Origin: Microbacterium sp.
GTDB taxonomy: Bacteria > Actinomycetota > Actinomycetes > Actinomycetales > Microbacteriaceae
DNA length: 14,048 nucleotides
Direction: 5' to 3'
Assembly: GCF_003248605.1 (NCBI RefSeq)
Contig: NZ_QFPF01000065.1
Coordinates: 1 to 14,048 of the forward strand
The notes below the pieces were generated by a model that saw nothing but the letters and a program-made list of their open reading frames with translations, was not told the origin of the DNA and made no database searches. Of the stretch, positions 8,012 through 14,048 are shown piece after piece. Every line of letters starts with the position of its first letter. Within the stretch, counting starts at the first letter, position 1. The position numbers were made by a program, and so were the translations under genes.

Positions 8012-8842
8012 TCATCTGGCGAGGTGCAACCGCTGCGCCATCGCCCGCATGATCTCGGCCTCGACCCGCGGCCACTCCTCGTGTATCTCGACGTAGTCAT
8101 AGCGCAGCACGGTGTATCCGGCGAGGCGCAGGGCCCGGTCGTGGGCATTGTCGCGCCGTCGATCTGCCGCCTGATGGAAGGCGAGGCCGTCGAGCTGCAC
8201 GACGAGGCTGCGCCCGATCAGCAGGTCGACGGGGTGGCCGAGGATCGACACCTGCGGCAGCGCGACGACTCCGCGCAGCGCCAGCCGATGGATCGTAAGG
8301 CTTTCGAGTCCCGAATCGGGGGCTCCGGATGCTGTCATCGCCAGCTCTCGGGCCACGCTCGAGGTCCACGCGACCGCGCGCAGATGCGCGGCCGTGACGA
8401 CCGTGCGGTTGAGTGCCGAATCCCAGATCGCGCGCGCGTCGGCACGAGCCAGGCAGGTCGCGACGCGGGCGAGGACGTTCTCGACCGGATCGATCAGCGA
8501 GTGTGGCGGAGCCGTCACGGGACCCACATGTCGGTGCAGAATTGTGCCGGGCGCCGAGCGCCCGCTGTGCGGGTGGACGGCGAGGTGCTGCCCGGACGCG
8601 CGATGCGGAACCCACAGGCCGAGCGTCTGCAGAGCCGAAACGCATGTCACGCGGCCGCCCAGACGCATCGCGCGCACCAGGTCGGGCGCAAGCGACGGCA
8701 GGTGCAGCCAGAACCGCGCGGTCACGGCGACGGACCCGCTCGCCACCTCCTTCGCGATGCGATGGCGCGTCCAACCCGCGTCGGCGGCGTGTACGCGGTG
8801 GGCCCAGCCGCCTCGGGCTCTGAGGAATGCGGGGAGCGACAT
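8012..8842 (-). CDS. AbiEi-like winged helix plus DUF559 (Vsr-like) putative nuclease
   Basis: A 276-residue protein. The N-terminal part (about 1-80, FLRARGGWAHRVHAADAGWTRHRIAKEV... then VTCVSALQTLGLW) resembles the AbiEi antitoxin-like winged-helix domain found ahead of DUF559 domains in actinobacteria. The C-terminal part (about 176-265) matches the Vsr/PD-(D/E)XK-like DUF559 pattern: SGLESLTIHRLALRG with E180, HPVDLLIG with D206, VVQLDG..FHQ (214-224), RRRDNAHDRALRLAGYTVLRY and a final EI. The usual catalytic glutamate of the ExDG motif is Q216, so nuclease activity is uncertain. The function of the family is unknown; DNA binding or cleavage is an inference. No AbiEii-type toxin gene lies nearby. 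The ATG at 8842 has GACGAT 6 nt upstream. It interrupts the usual birA-accD divergence and is bracketed by related repeats. Confidence 0.78.
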   Translation of the reverse strand: MSLPAFLRARGGWAHRVHAADAGWTRHRIAKEVASGSVAVTARFWLHLPSLAPDLVRAMRLGGRVTCVSALQTLGLWVPHRASGQHLAVHPHSGRSAPGTILHRHVGPVTAPPHSLIDPVENVLARVATCLARADARAIWDSALNRTVVTAAHLRAVAWTSSVARELAMTASGAPDSGLESLTIHRLALRGVVALPQVSILGHPVDLLIGRSLVVQLDGLAFHQAADRRRDNAHDRALRLAGYTVLRYDYVEIHEEWPRVEAEIMRAMAQRLHLAR

Positions 8843-8848
8843 CCGCCC

Positions 8849-8854
8849 ATCGTC
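8849..8854 (-). promoter_or_regulatory. -10-like hexamer GACGAT of the AbiEi/DUF559-like gene
   Basis: On the minus strand GACGAT is followed by GGGCGG (6 nt) and the ATG. The match to the consensus is poorer than at the other genes, so only the spacing supports it. Confidence 0.3.
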
Positions 8855-8922
8855 GTGAGTGGCGTGCAAAGCATGCGCCTGCACGGTCGCATCTGGGGCG
8901 TGCGGCGGCGAGAGCTCGGGTG

Positions 8923-8974
8923 GGGAGGAGCCGCGTCGCGCGCGACGGGAGGAGATTGCGCGCGAGGGGAGGAG
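8923..8974. repeat. Three GGGAGGAG motifs leading into the tandem duplication
   Basis: GGGAGGAG occurs at 8923-8930, 8947-8954 and 8967-8974, with a variant AGGAGGAG at 9149-9156 in the second large repeat copy. On the plus strand these are purine-rich, and they look like a degenerate 20-24 bp repeat. Confidence 0.55.
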
Positions 8975-9310
8975 ATCCGCGCCGCGCGAGGGCTCGCGCG
9001 CGCTGAAAGTCCTCGCGCGGGGCCGAAGTCCTCGTGCGGCGCCGCGCGCGGGACAGCCCCGCGGCCCGGGACCGCGAGCGGGACAGCGACGCGGCCCGGG
9101 ACCGAGCCCGGGACCGAGCCCGGGACAGCACCCGGGACAGCGCGCGAGAGGAGGAGATCCGCGCCGCGCGAGGGCTCGCGCGCGCCGAAAGTCCTCGTGC
9201 GGGGCCGAAGTCCTCGTGCGGCGCCGCGCGCGGGACAGCGCCGCGGCCCGGGACCGCGCCTGGGACAGCGCCGCGGCCCGGGCCCGCACCCGGGACAGCG
9301 CACCGCGCCC
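8961..9310. repeat. Imperfect tandem duplication, unit about 182 bp, with nested shorter repeats
   Basis: Bases 8961-9090 match 9143-9272 at 122 of 130 positions by eye, an offset of 182 bp; similarity then falls off towards 9302. Nested inside are a 19-bp pair ending AGTCCTCG(C/T)GCGG (9002-9020 and 9021-9039, again in the second copy), 30-bp units starting GCGGCCCGGG (9061, 9091, 9243, 9273), and a 12-bp run. Each copy contains the self-complementary CGCGCGAG-GG-CTCGCGCG (8983-9000 and 9165-9182). This fills the 486-bp gap between the nuclease-like gene and birA; no gene is supported in it. All frames stay open only because of extreme G+C content. Confidence 0.85.
9095..9142. repeat. Four tandem 12-bp units beginning CCCGGGAC
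   Basis: The units are CCCGGGACCGAG twice, CCCGGGACAGCA and CCCGGGACAGCG. Two related units occur at 9277-9300 in the second large copy (CCCGGGCCCGCA and CCCGGGACAGCG). The copy number differs between the two large copies, pointing to slippage or unequal exchange. Confidence 0.8.
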
Positions 9311-9315
9311 GCGCG

Positions 9316-9321
9316 TAGGGT
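9316..9321 (+). promoter_or_regulatory. -10-like hexamer TAGGGT of birA (leaderless)
   Basis: TAGGGT is followed by 7 nt and the birA ATG at 9329. The region where a -35 box would lie falls at the end of the tandem repeats, so repeat changes could affect birA expression. Confidence 0.5.
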
Positions 9322-9328
9322 GGGGGCC

Positions 9329-10132
9329 ATGACCCTGGCCGCCGAGGATCTCGCGCGCACCGCACGCCGCGCGCCCCGCCTGCAGATCGTCGCCCGGACG
9401 GGGTCGACCAACACCGACCTCGTCGCCGCGCTCACCGCCGACGCGGCCGCGTGGCCGCACCTCTCGCTCTGGGTCACCGACGAGCAGGTGGCGGGTCGTG
9501 GCCGCCTCGGCCGCGACTGGATCGCTCCGGCGGGCACCGCGATCGCCGCGTCGACCGTCGTCGACGTGCGCGCGCTGCCCGCCGCGTCGCGCGGCTGGAT
9601 CCCCCTGCTGGCCGGCGCGGCGATGGCGCGCGCGGTCGCCGCGCAGCTGGGTGCGGCGCACTCGGTGCGGGTGAAGTGGCCCAACGACGTGCTCGTCGAC
9701 GGGCGCAAGATCTGCGGCATCCTCGCCGAGACCGTGGCCGGCGTCGACGGGCTCGTCGTCGTGGGCGCCGGGGTGAACACGACGATGGATGCCGCCACCC
9801 TGCCGGTCTCCACCGCCACCTCGTTCGCGGCCCTGGGCGCGCTCTGCCGCGTCGACGAGATGCTCGATGACTATCTGCGTGCGCTCGACGAGCTCTGCTC
9901 GGCCCTCGTCGGCGAACGGGGGGACGCCGCGCGCGCCGGTGTCCACGGCGAGATCGAGGCCCTCTGCGCGACCCTCGGTCAGAGTGTGCGGGTGCTGCTG
10001 CCCGGCGACGGCGAACTCGTCGGCGAGGCGGTGCGGCTCGGGCCCACGGGCGAGCTGGTGGTGCGCTCGGCGACGGGCGAGGCATCCGTCGTCGCCGGCG
10101 ACGTCGTGCACGTGCGCCCCTTCGGCGGCTGA
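9329..10132 (+). CDS. birA: Biotin--[acetyl-CoA-carboxylase] ligase, class I (no DNA-binding domain)
   Basis: A 267-residue biotin protein ligase that makes biotinyl-5'-AMP and attaches biotin to the lysine of the carboxyl carrier domain. Visible motifs are TGSTNTD (24-30), the biotinyl-AMP loop GRGRLGRDW (56-64), VKWPNDVLVDGRKICGIL (115-132) with lysine K127, and a C-terminal SH3-like domain ending GDVVHVRPFGG. The product starts directly with the catalytic domain, so unlike E. coli BirA it cannot act as a repressor through an N-terminal helix-turn-helix. The ATG at 9329 is set by TAGGGT 7 nt upstream; the frame is open upstream through the repeats but that stretch is low-complexity. Its substrate, the biotin carboxylase/carrier subunit, is presumably encoded at the left edge of the window. 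Confidence 0.93.
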   Translation: MTLAAEDLARTARRAPRLQIVARTGSTNTDLVAALTADAAAWPHLSLWVTDEQVAGRGRLGRDWIAPAGTAIAASTVVDVRALPAASRGWIPLLAGAAMARAVAAQLGAAHSVRVKWPNDVLVDGRKICGILAETVAGVDGLVVVGAGVNTTMDAATLPVSTATSFAALGALCRVDEMLDDYLRALDELCSALVGERGDAARAGVHGEIEALCATLGQSVRVLLPGDGELVGEAVRLGPTGELVVRSATGEASVVAGDVVHVRPFGG

Positions 10133-10144
10133 GCCCGCCCGCGT

Positions 10145-10166
10145 GGGATGCCCCGTACGGCATCCC
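10145..10166 (+). terminator. Hairpin after birA
   Basis: GGGATGCC (10145-10152) and GGCATCCC (10159-10166) form an 8-bp stem with a 6-nt loop, 12 nt after the birA stop. It may end birA transcription. It also covers the -35 area of the next gene, so a role in regulating that gene is possible. No T-run follows. Confidence 0.55.
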
Positions 10167-10174
10167 CCGCGCGG

Positions 10175-10180
10175 CAGAAT
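10175..10180 (+). promoter_or_regulatory. -10-like hexamer CAGAAT of the PH-domain gene
   Basis: CAGAAT is followed by GGGCGC (6 nt) and the ATG at 10187, consistent with another leaderless message. Confidence 0.4.
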
Positions 10181-10186
10181 GGGCGC

Positions 10187-10771
10187 ATGACCCAGCCGAC
10201 CGCCTACGGCAACCGCCTCGCGGCGCCGCCGCCGGGCGTCGCCGCGCCGGAGCGGCTCGTCGCCCGCACGCGCGGCTCCGCGCGGCGCCTGGGCTGGAGC
10301 GGTCTCGTCCTGATCGCCGTGGCGGGTGCGACGGGCTGGTTCACCGGCAACCTTCCCGCGCCGTTCGAGGACTGGATGCTATGGAGCGCCGCCGGACTGG
10401 TCGTGCTGCTGCTCGTGGTCGTGCCCTGGATCCGCTGGGCGAGCCGCATCTACACGATCACGACGCGCCGGGTCATCGCGCGTTCAGGCGTGTTCGCGCG
10501 CGAGGCCCGGGAGTACACGCACGCCCGCGGCTACTCGATCGCCGTGCGCCGCGGCCCCCTCCAGCGGCTCTGGGGCGCGGGCACCATCACCCTGACCAAC
10601 GGCATCGACCAGCCGCTGCGGCTGCACGACATCCCCGATGTCGTCCTGGTGCAGGAGGTCCTCGGCGACCAGGTTGAGGTCAGCCAGATCCTGGCTCATC
10701 GCGATGCGCAGGGCACGAGCTCCCTGCCCGAGGGCATGATCCCGCCGCGCCCACCGGCACCAAGCCTCTAG
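10187..10771 (+). CDS. Bacterial PH-domain (bPH_2/DUF304) membrane protein
   Basis: A 194-residue membrane protein. After a Pro-rich N-terminus (1-25) there are two hydrophobic helices (about 35-53 and 64-83), then the bacterial pleckstrin-homology-like fold: RIYTITTRRVIARSGVFAREAREY (87-110), SIAVRRGPLQRLWGAGTITLTN (117-138) and a closing QEVLGDQVEVSQIL helix. A Pro-rich tail ends the protein. Proteins of this type are widespread between birA and purK in actinobacteria (a membrane protein gene occupies this place in M. tuberculosis), but their molecular role is not established; an envelope function is an inference. The ATG is chosen from CAGAAT 6 nt upstream and because the preceding codons overlap the hairpin after birA. 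purK follows after 59 nt. Confidence 0.82.
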   Translation: MTQPTAYGNRLAAPPPGVAAPERLVARTRGSARRLGWSGLVLIAVAGATGWFTGNLPAPFEDWMLWSAAGLVVLLLVVVPWIRWASRIYTITTRRVIARSGVFAREAREYTHARGYSIAVRRGPLQRLWGAGTITLTNGIDQPLRLHDIPDVVLVQEVLGDQVEVSQILAHRDAQGTSSLPEGMIPPRPPAPSL

Positions 10772-10802
10772 AACACGGCCCGTGCGGGCGTCGCACGGAT
10801 GC

Positions 10803-10808
10803 CAAGAT
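10803..10808 (+). promoter_or_regulatory. Possible -10 hexamer CAAGAT of purK
   Basis: CAAGAT would start transcription near 10815, giving a leader of about 16 nt that still contains the Shine-Dalgarno sequence. This is in contrast to the leaderless neighbours. Confidence 0.35.
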
Positions 10809-10818
10809 GGATGACGGC

Positions 10819-10826
10819 GAAGGGAG
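10819..10826 (+). promoter_or_regulatory. Ribosome binding site of purK (decides the start)
   Basis: GAAGGGAG lies 4 nt before the ATG at 10831. It supports this ATG over the in-frame ATG at 10807, which lacks such a site and would add eight residues ahead of the conserved [11 protein letters not shown]. Confidence 0.6.
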
Positions 10827-10830
10827 CACC

Positions 10831-11964
10831 ATGTCGTTGCGCGTGGGAGTGATCGGGGGCGGGCAGCTGGCCCGCATGATGATCGCGCCGGCGGTCGAGC
10901 TCGGAATCGACATCCGTGTGCTCGCCGAGGGCGAGGGGATGTCGGCGGCCATCGCCGCATCGGCGGTCGGCGATTATCGCGACGCCGACACCGTGCTCGC
11001 CTTCGCGAGAGACGTGGACGTCATCACCTTCGACCACGAACACGTGCCGCAGCCCGTTCTTCGCGCCCTCATCGAGGCCGGTGTCGCCGTGCATCCCGGT
11101 CCCGACGCGCTGCAGTACGCGCAGGACAAGCTCGTCATGCGCTCGCGCCTGGCCGAGCTCGGCATCCCGCAGCCCGACTGGGCGGCCGTGTCGGACGTTG
11201 CGCAACTGCAGGGCTTTCTCGACGACCACGGCGGCCGTGCCGTCGTGAAGACCCCGCGCGGCGGGTACGACGGCAAGGGTGTGCGCGTCATCTCGCACGC
11301 CGAGGAGGCGGCCGACTGGTTCGCCACCCTCGCTGAGGACGCCCGCGGCGGTGACCTGCTGGTCGAAGAGCTGGTGTCGTTCCGTCGCGAGCTCGCGCAG
11401 CAGATCGCGCGCACCCCGTCGGGTGAGATGCTCGCCTACCCGGTGGTCGAGACCGTGCAGCGTGACGGCGTGTGCGCCGAGGTCATCGCGCCCGCGCCGC
11501 ACGCGGCGGCGCGCCTGGCCGAGGTCGCCCGCGAGATCGGCGAGGGCATCGCCGAGGGTCTGGGCGTGACCGGGATGCTGGCGGTCGAGCTGTTCGAGAC
11601 CGACGATGACCGCGTGCTCGTCAACGAGTTGGCCATGCGCCCGCACAACAGCGGCCACTGGTCGCAGGACGGGTCGATCACGAGCCAGTTCGAGCAGCAC
11701 CTTCGGGCGGTGCTCGATCTGCCCCTGGGCGCGACTGCGACACGTCAGCCCTGGGCTGTGATGGTCAACATCCTCGGCGGGCCCGCCGAGGGGGGACTTG
11801 CGCAGCGCATGCCGGCCGCGCTCGCCGCGCACACCGGCGTCAAGGTGCACACCTACGGCAAGGACCCGAGGCCCGGGCGCAAGGTCGGGCACGTCACGGC
11901 GACGGGTGTCGACCTCGACGACGTCTGCTACGACGCGCGCGCCGTCGCCGCCCACTTCGCCTGA
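10831..11964 (+). CDS. purK: N5-carboxyaminoimidazole ribonucleotide synthase
   Basis: A 377-residue ATP-grasp enzyme of purine synthesis, converting AIR, ATP and bicarbonate to N5-CAIR, which PurE then rearranges. The N-terminal nucleotide-fold shows [12 protein letters not shown] (6-17) and ITFDHEHVP (65-73); the ATP-grasp part has QDKLVMR (98-104), [13 protein letters not shown] (138-150), [16 protein letters not shown] (179-194) and the metal- and substrate-binding [14 protein letters not shown] (264-277); the C-terminal part has VNILGG and [18 protein letters not shown]. Length is usual. The start is fixed by the ribosome binding site just upstream. purE follows after 50 nt with its own apparent promoter, so the two may be expressed together or separately. 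Confidence 0.96.
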   Translation: MSLRVGVIGGGQLARMMIAPAVELGIDIRVLAEGEGMSAAIAASAVGDYRDADTVLAFARDVDVITFDHEHVPQPVLRALIEAGVAVHPGPDALQYAQDKLVMRSRLAELGIPQPDWAAVSDVAQLQGFLDDHGGRAVVKTPRGGYDGKGVRVISHAEEAADWFATLAEDARGGDLLVEELVSFRRELAQQIARTPSGEMLAYPVVETVQRDGVCAEVIAPAPHAAARLAEVAREIGEGIAEGLGVTGMLAVELFETDDDRVLVNELAMRPHNSGHWSQDGSITSQFEQHLRAVLDLPLGATATRQPWAVMVNILGGPAEGGLAQRMPAALAAHTGVKVHTYGKDPRPGRKVGHVTATGVDLDDVCYDARAVAAHFA

Positions 11965-12002
11965 GTCGCGCGCCGCACCGGCTTTCCCCAAGCTCCGGGC
12001 CC

Positions 12003-12008
12003 TACCCT
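12003..12008 (+). promoter_or_regulatory. -10-like hexamer TACCCT of purE (leaderless, GTG start)
   Basis: TACCCT is followed by 6 nt and the GTG at 12015. It gives purE-LCP a candidate promoter of their own, 50 nt after purK, and leaves no room for a leader or riboswitch. Confidence 0.45.
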
Positions 12009-12014
12009 GGACCG

Positions 12015-12530
12015 GTGACCCGGCCGCTGCATTCGTCCGACGCGCCCCTGGTCGGCGTCGTCATGGGCTCCGACTCCGACTGGCGCGTCATGAGCGACGC
12101 CTCGCAGGCGCTGTCGGACTTCCTGATCCCCCACGAGGTCGAGGTCGTCTCGGCCCACCGCACCCCCGACAAGCTGCACCGCTACGGGCGTGAGGCCCGT
12201 GCGCGTGGTCTGCGGGTGATCATCGCGGGGGCCGGGGGAGCCGCCCACCTGCCCGGCATGCTCGCCTCGATCACGCCCCTGCCCGTCATCGGCGTGCCGG
12301 TGCCGCTCGCGACCCTCGACGGCATGGACTCGTTGCTGTCGATCGTGCAGATGCCCGCGGGGATCCCCGTCGCGACCGTCTCGATCGGCGGGGCGAAGAA
12401 CGCCGGCCTGCTCGCGGCGCGCATCCTCGGTTCTGGCGACCCCGCGATCGCCGACCGCCTCGAGGCCTATGCGCGCGAGCTGGAGGCGCAGGTCGAGGAG
12501 AAGAACCGGCGGCTGAAGGACGCGCTGTGA
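12015..12530 (+). CDS. purE: N5-carboxyaminoimidazole ribonucleotide mutase
   Basis: A 171-residue class I PurE that moves the carboxylate of N5-CAIR to give CAIR, the step after PurK. Conserved blocks are [13 protein letters not shown] (14-26), [12 protein letters not shown] (43-54) with the catalytic histidine H48, [12 protein letters not shown] (71-82), [20 protein letters not shown] (93-112) and the nucleotide-site [16 protein letters not shown] (123-138). It ends in a charged helix ([12 protein letters not shown]). The GTG at 12015 is favoured by TACCCT 6 nt upstream and puts the first motif near the N-terminus. The gene overlaps the next one by four bases (GTGA), tying purine synthesis to a cell-wall ligase in one transcript, an arrangement I take to be recurrent in related actinobacteria. 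Confidence 0.95.
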   Translation: MTRPLHSSDAPLVGVVMGSDSDWRVMSDASQALSDFLIPHEVEVVSAHRTPDKLHRYGREARARGLRVIIAGAGGAAHLPGMLASITPLPVIGVPVPLATLDGMDSLLSIVQMPAGIPVATVSIGGAKNAGLLAARILGSGDPAIADRLEAYARELEAQVEEKNRRLKDAL

Positions 12531-13960
12531 CGACAGCATCCGCCACCGCGCGCCCGCGCGCCGCATACTCTGCACCGCCCGTCGTCAACCAGCTGCCGCT
12601 GCGCTACCCGGACTCGCGCTCGCCCGATGCGATGCGCCGGAGGGCGTGGTGGCTGGTCGGCATGAACGTGCTCGTGCCGGGCTCCGCGCAGGTGCTCGCG
12701 GGCGGCCGACGTCTCGGCCGCCTCGGCCTCGTCGCGACGCTGACCATGTGGACCCTCGTCCTCCTCGCGGCCGTCGCGGCGCTGGTGTGGCGCAGCGTCG
12801 TGTTCACGATCGTGACCAACCCGTTCGCCCTGCTCATCGTGCAGGCGGTGCTGATCGTCTACGCCGCCCTGTGGGTCGTGCTCACGGTCGACACCCTGCG
12901 ACTCGTCCGGCTCGTGCGCCTGCGTCCCGGGGCGCGGATCGCGGTGACGGCGGCGGCGACGGCGCTGCTGTTGGTCTTCTCGGGCGGCGCGGCCTACGCC
13001 TCGACGGTGGTGGGCACCGCTCGCGACACCATCGGATCGATCTTCGGCGTCGGTGGACCGAGTGTTCCGCCCTCGGACGGGTACTACAACATCCTTCTGC
13101 TGGGGGCCGACAGCGGCGAGGGTCGCGACTCGATGCGGCCCGACAGCATCTCGGTCGTGTCGATCAACGCCGACACGGGTGCTGCGACGATCACCGGCAT
13201 TCCGCGCGACATGGTCGGAGTGCCCTTCTCCGAGGGGCCGATGAACGACCTGTTCCCGAACGGGTACGGGGGAGCGGAGTGCAGCACCGCGCACTGCGCG
13301 ATGAACGAGATCTTCACCGAGGTGAACGTGCTGCGCGATGGCGAGGCGCTGTACCCCGACGCCGCCGCCACGGGCTCGGAGCCCGGTATCGAGGCGGTGA
13401 AGGATGCCGCAGCCGGTCTGCTCGGGATCGACATCCCGTACTTCGTGCTTGTCGACATGAATGGCTTCGCCACGATGATCGACGCGCTCGGGGGCGTGGA
13501 GATCACCGTCGAGCAGCGCCTGCCCGAGGGCGGCGGCCCGAGCTACCCGGGTCAGCCCGCCGAGGACTGGGCGATCGGGTGGATCGAGCCCGGCACGCAG
13601 GTGATGGACGGCGACACGGCGCAGTGGTACGCGCGGTCGCGGTACACCACGAGCGACTGGGACCGCATGAAGCGCCAGCGCGAGCTGCAGGAGGCGATTC
13701 TGCGCCAGTTCACGCCCGCCAACGTGCTGACCCGGTTCCAGGACGTCGCGGCCGCCGGTCAGAACATCGTCGAGACCGATCTGCCGCAGTCGATGCTGCC
13801 CTACTTCGCCGAGCTGGCTCTCAAGACGCGCGAGCTGCCGATCACCACGATCGAGCTCACGCCCGAGGGTGGCGTCGACCCGGAGGAGCCGGACTTCGCG
13901 TTCATCCAGCAGCTCGTGCAGCAGGCGCTGCACCCGCCGACGCCCACCCCCGCCGCCTAA
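12527..13960 (+). CDS. LytR-CpsA-Psr (LCP) family cell-wall glycopolymer ligase
   Basis: A 477-residue membrane enzyme. LCP proteins transfer lipid-linked glycopolymers (teichoic-acid-like polymers, arabinogalactan in relatives) to peptidoglycan outside the membrane. The first 160 residues hold about four hydrophobic helices (39-58, 66-88, 91-120, 137-158), more than the single anchor of classical LCP proteins. The extracytoplasmic LCP domain shows [23 protein letters not shown] (starting at 186) with the acidic residues D195 and D206, GIPRDM with R227, [19 protein letters not shown] (306-324), and [20 protein letters not shown] (369-388). C252 and C257 could form a disulfide. A short acidic and Pro-rich tail ends it. 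The GTG start overlaps the purE stop; GAAGGA at 12515-12520 lies 6 nt upstream. The glycopolymer substrate is unknown. Confidence 0.9.
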   Translation: MTTASATARPRAAYSAPPVVNQLPLRYPDSRSPDAMRRRAWWLVGMNVLVPGSAQVLAGGRRLGRLGLVATLTMWTLVLLAAVAALVWRSVVFTIVTNPFALLIVQAVLIVYAALWVVLTVDTLRLVRLVRLRPGARIAVTAAATALLLVFSGGAAYASTVVGTARDTIGSIFGVGGPSVPPSDGYYNILLLGADSGEGRDSMRPDSISVVSINADTGAATITGIPRDMVGVPFSEGPMNDLFPNGYGGAECSTAHCAMNEIFTEVNVLRDGEALYPDAAATGSEPGIEAVKDAAAGLLGIDIPYFVLVDMNGFATMIDALGGVEITVEQRLPEGGGPSYPGQPAEDWAIGWIEPGTQVMDGDTAQWYARSRYTTSDWDRMKRQRELQEAILRQFTPANVLTRFQDVAAAGQNIVETDLPQSMLPYFAELALKTRELPITTIELTPEGGVDPEEPDFAFIQQLVQQALHPPTPTPAA

Positions 13961-14048
13961 GAGCGGCGGCCCTGCGGCTGCGGCCCCGTGCGGCAGCTGC
14001 TCCGCGGCTGTGGCTGCGGCCTCCCGGCTACAGCTCGCCCGGCTGCAT

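Noticed and set aside
7948..9034. Insertion sequence or transposon
   Set aside because: The bracketing repeats are imperfect, no transposase is present, and no target-site duplication could be seen; kept only as a finding.
8961..9310. Possible CRISPR array
   Set aside because: The repeats are directly adjacent, nested and of several lengths, with no unique spacers of even size and no cas genes nearby.
8012..10111. Very long open minus-strand frame running through the repeats and opposite birA
   Set aside because: Only the 8012-8842 part has recognisable protein character. The rest is low-complexity over the repeats and antisense to a clear birA; it stays open because stop codons are rare at this G+C content.
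10807..10830. purK starting at ATG 10807
   Set aside because: The ribosome binding site GAAGGGAG lies directly before ATG 10831, where the conserved N-terminus begins.
11965..12014. Purine riboswitch or leader regulation before purE
   Set aside because: The gap is only 50 nt and the apparent promoter leaves no leader, so that there is no room for such an element.
13961..14027. Terminator after the LCP gene
   Set aside because: The stretch is G+C-rich with a repeated GGCTGCGGCC, but I found no clean hairpin.
14028..14048. End of a minus-strand gene (last residues MQPGEL then TAG)
   Set aside because: Only seven codons are visible at the edge, too few to support a gene, although a convergent neighbour is possible.

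Overview
The window is a very G+C-rich, densely coded stretch of a high-G+C Gram-positive bacterium (Actinomycetota). Protein style and gene order fit Microbacteriaceae, probably a Microbacterium-like organism; this is inferred from protein recognition, not from a search. Supporting points are an acyl-CoA carboxylase with a small epsilon subunit, separate purK and purE, an LCP cell-wall ligase, and start codons lying 6-7 nt downstream of a -10-like hexamer, as in the leaderless genes common in actinobacteria.

Layout, left to right: (1) 1-1326, minus strand: the N-terminal part of a biotin carboxylase subunit (accC, running off the left edge) and maf. (2) 1370-5726, plus strand: a TRAM-domain RNA methyltransferase, then a three-gene signalling operon made of a NarL-type response regulator, a membrane histidine kinase and a second membrane protein that looks like a kinase without the kinase motifs. 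(3) 5751-5786: a strong hairpin between convergent genes. (4) 5953-7763, minus strand: accE and accD. (5) 7764-9328: a repeat-rich island holding one gene (minus strand) for an AbiEi-like/DUF559 putative nuclease, bracketed by related inverted repeats, with a roughly 182-bp imperfect tandem duplication upstream of it. (6) 9329-13960, plus strand: birA, a PH-domain membrane protein, purK, purE and an LCP-family ligase. The last 88 bases hold nothing I can call.

The backbone (purE-purK-PH protein-birA facing accD-accE-maf-biotin carboxylase) is the order I recall from Mycobacterium tuberculosis (purE, purK, a membrane protein, birA, accD5, accE5, maf, then accA3). Functionally, birA biotinylates the carboxylase alpha subunit, and AccC/AccD/AccE make malonyl- or methylmalonyl-CoA for lipid synthesis. 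Against that backbone two blocks stand out as extra: the methyltransferase plus signalling operon between accE and maf, and the nuclease-like gene with its repeats between birA and accD. These two blocks are the best places to look for something undescribed. No RNA gene, CRISPR array, transposase or phage gene was found.
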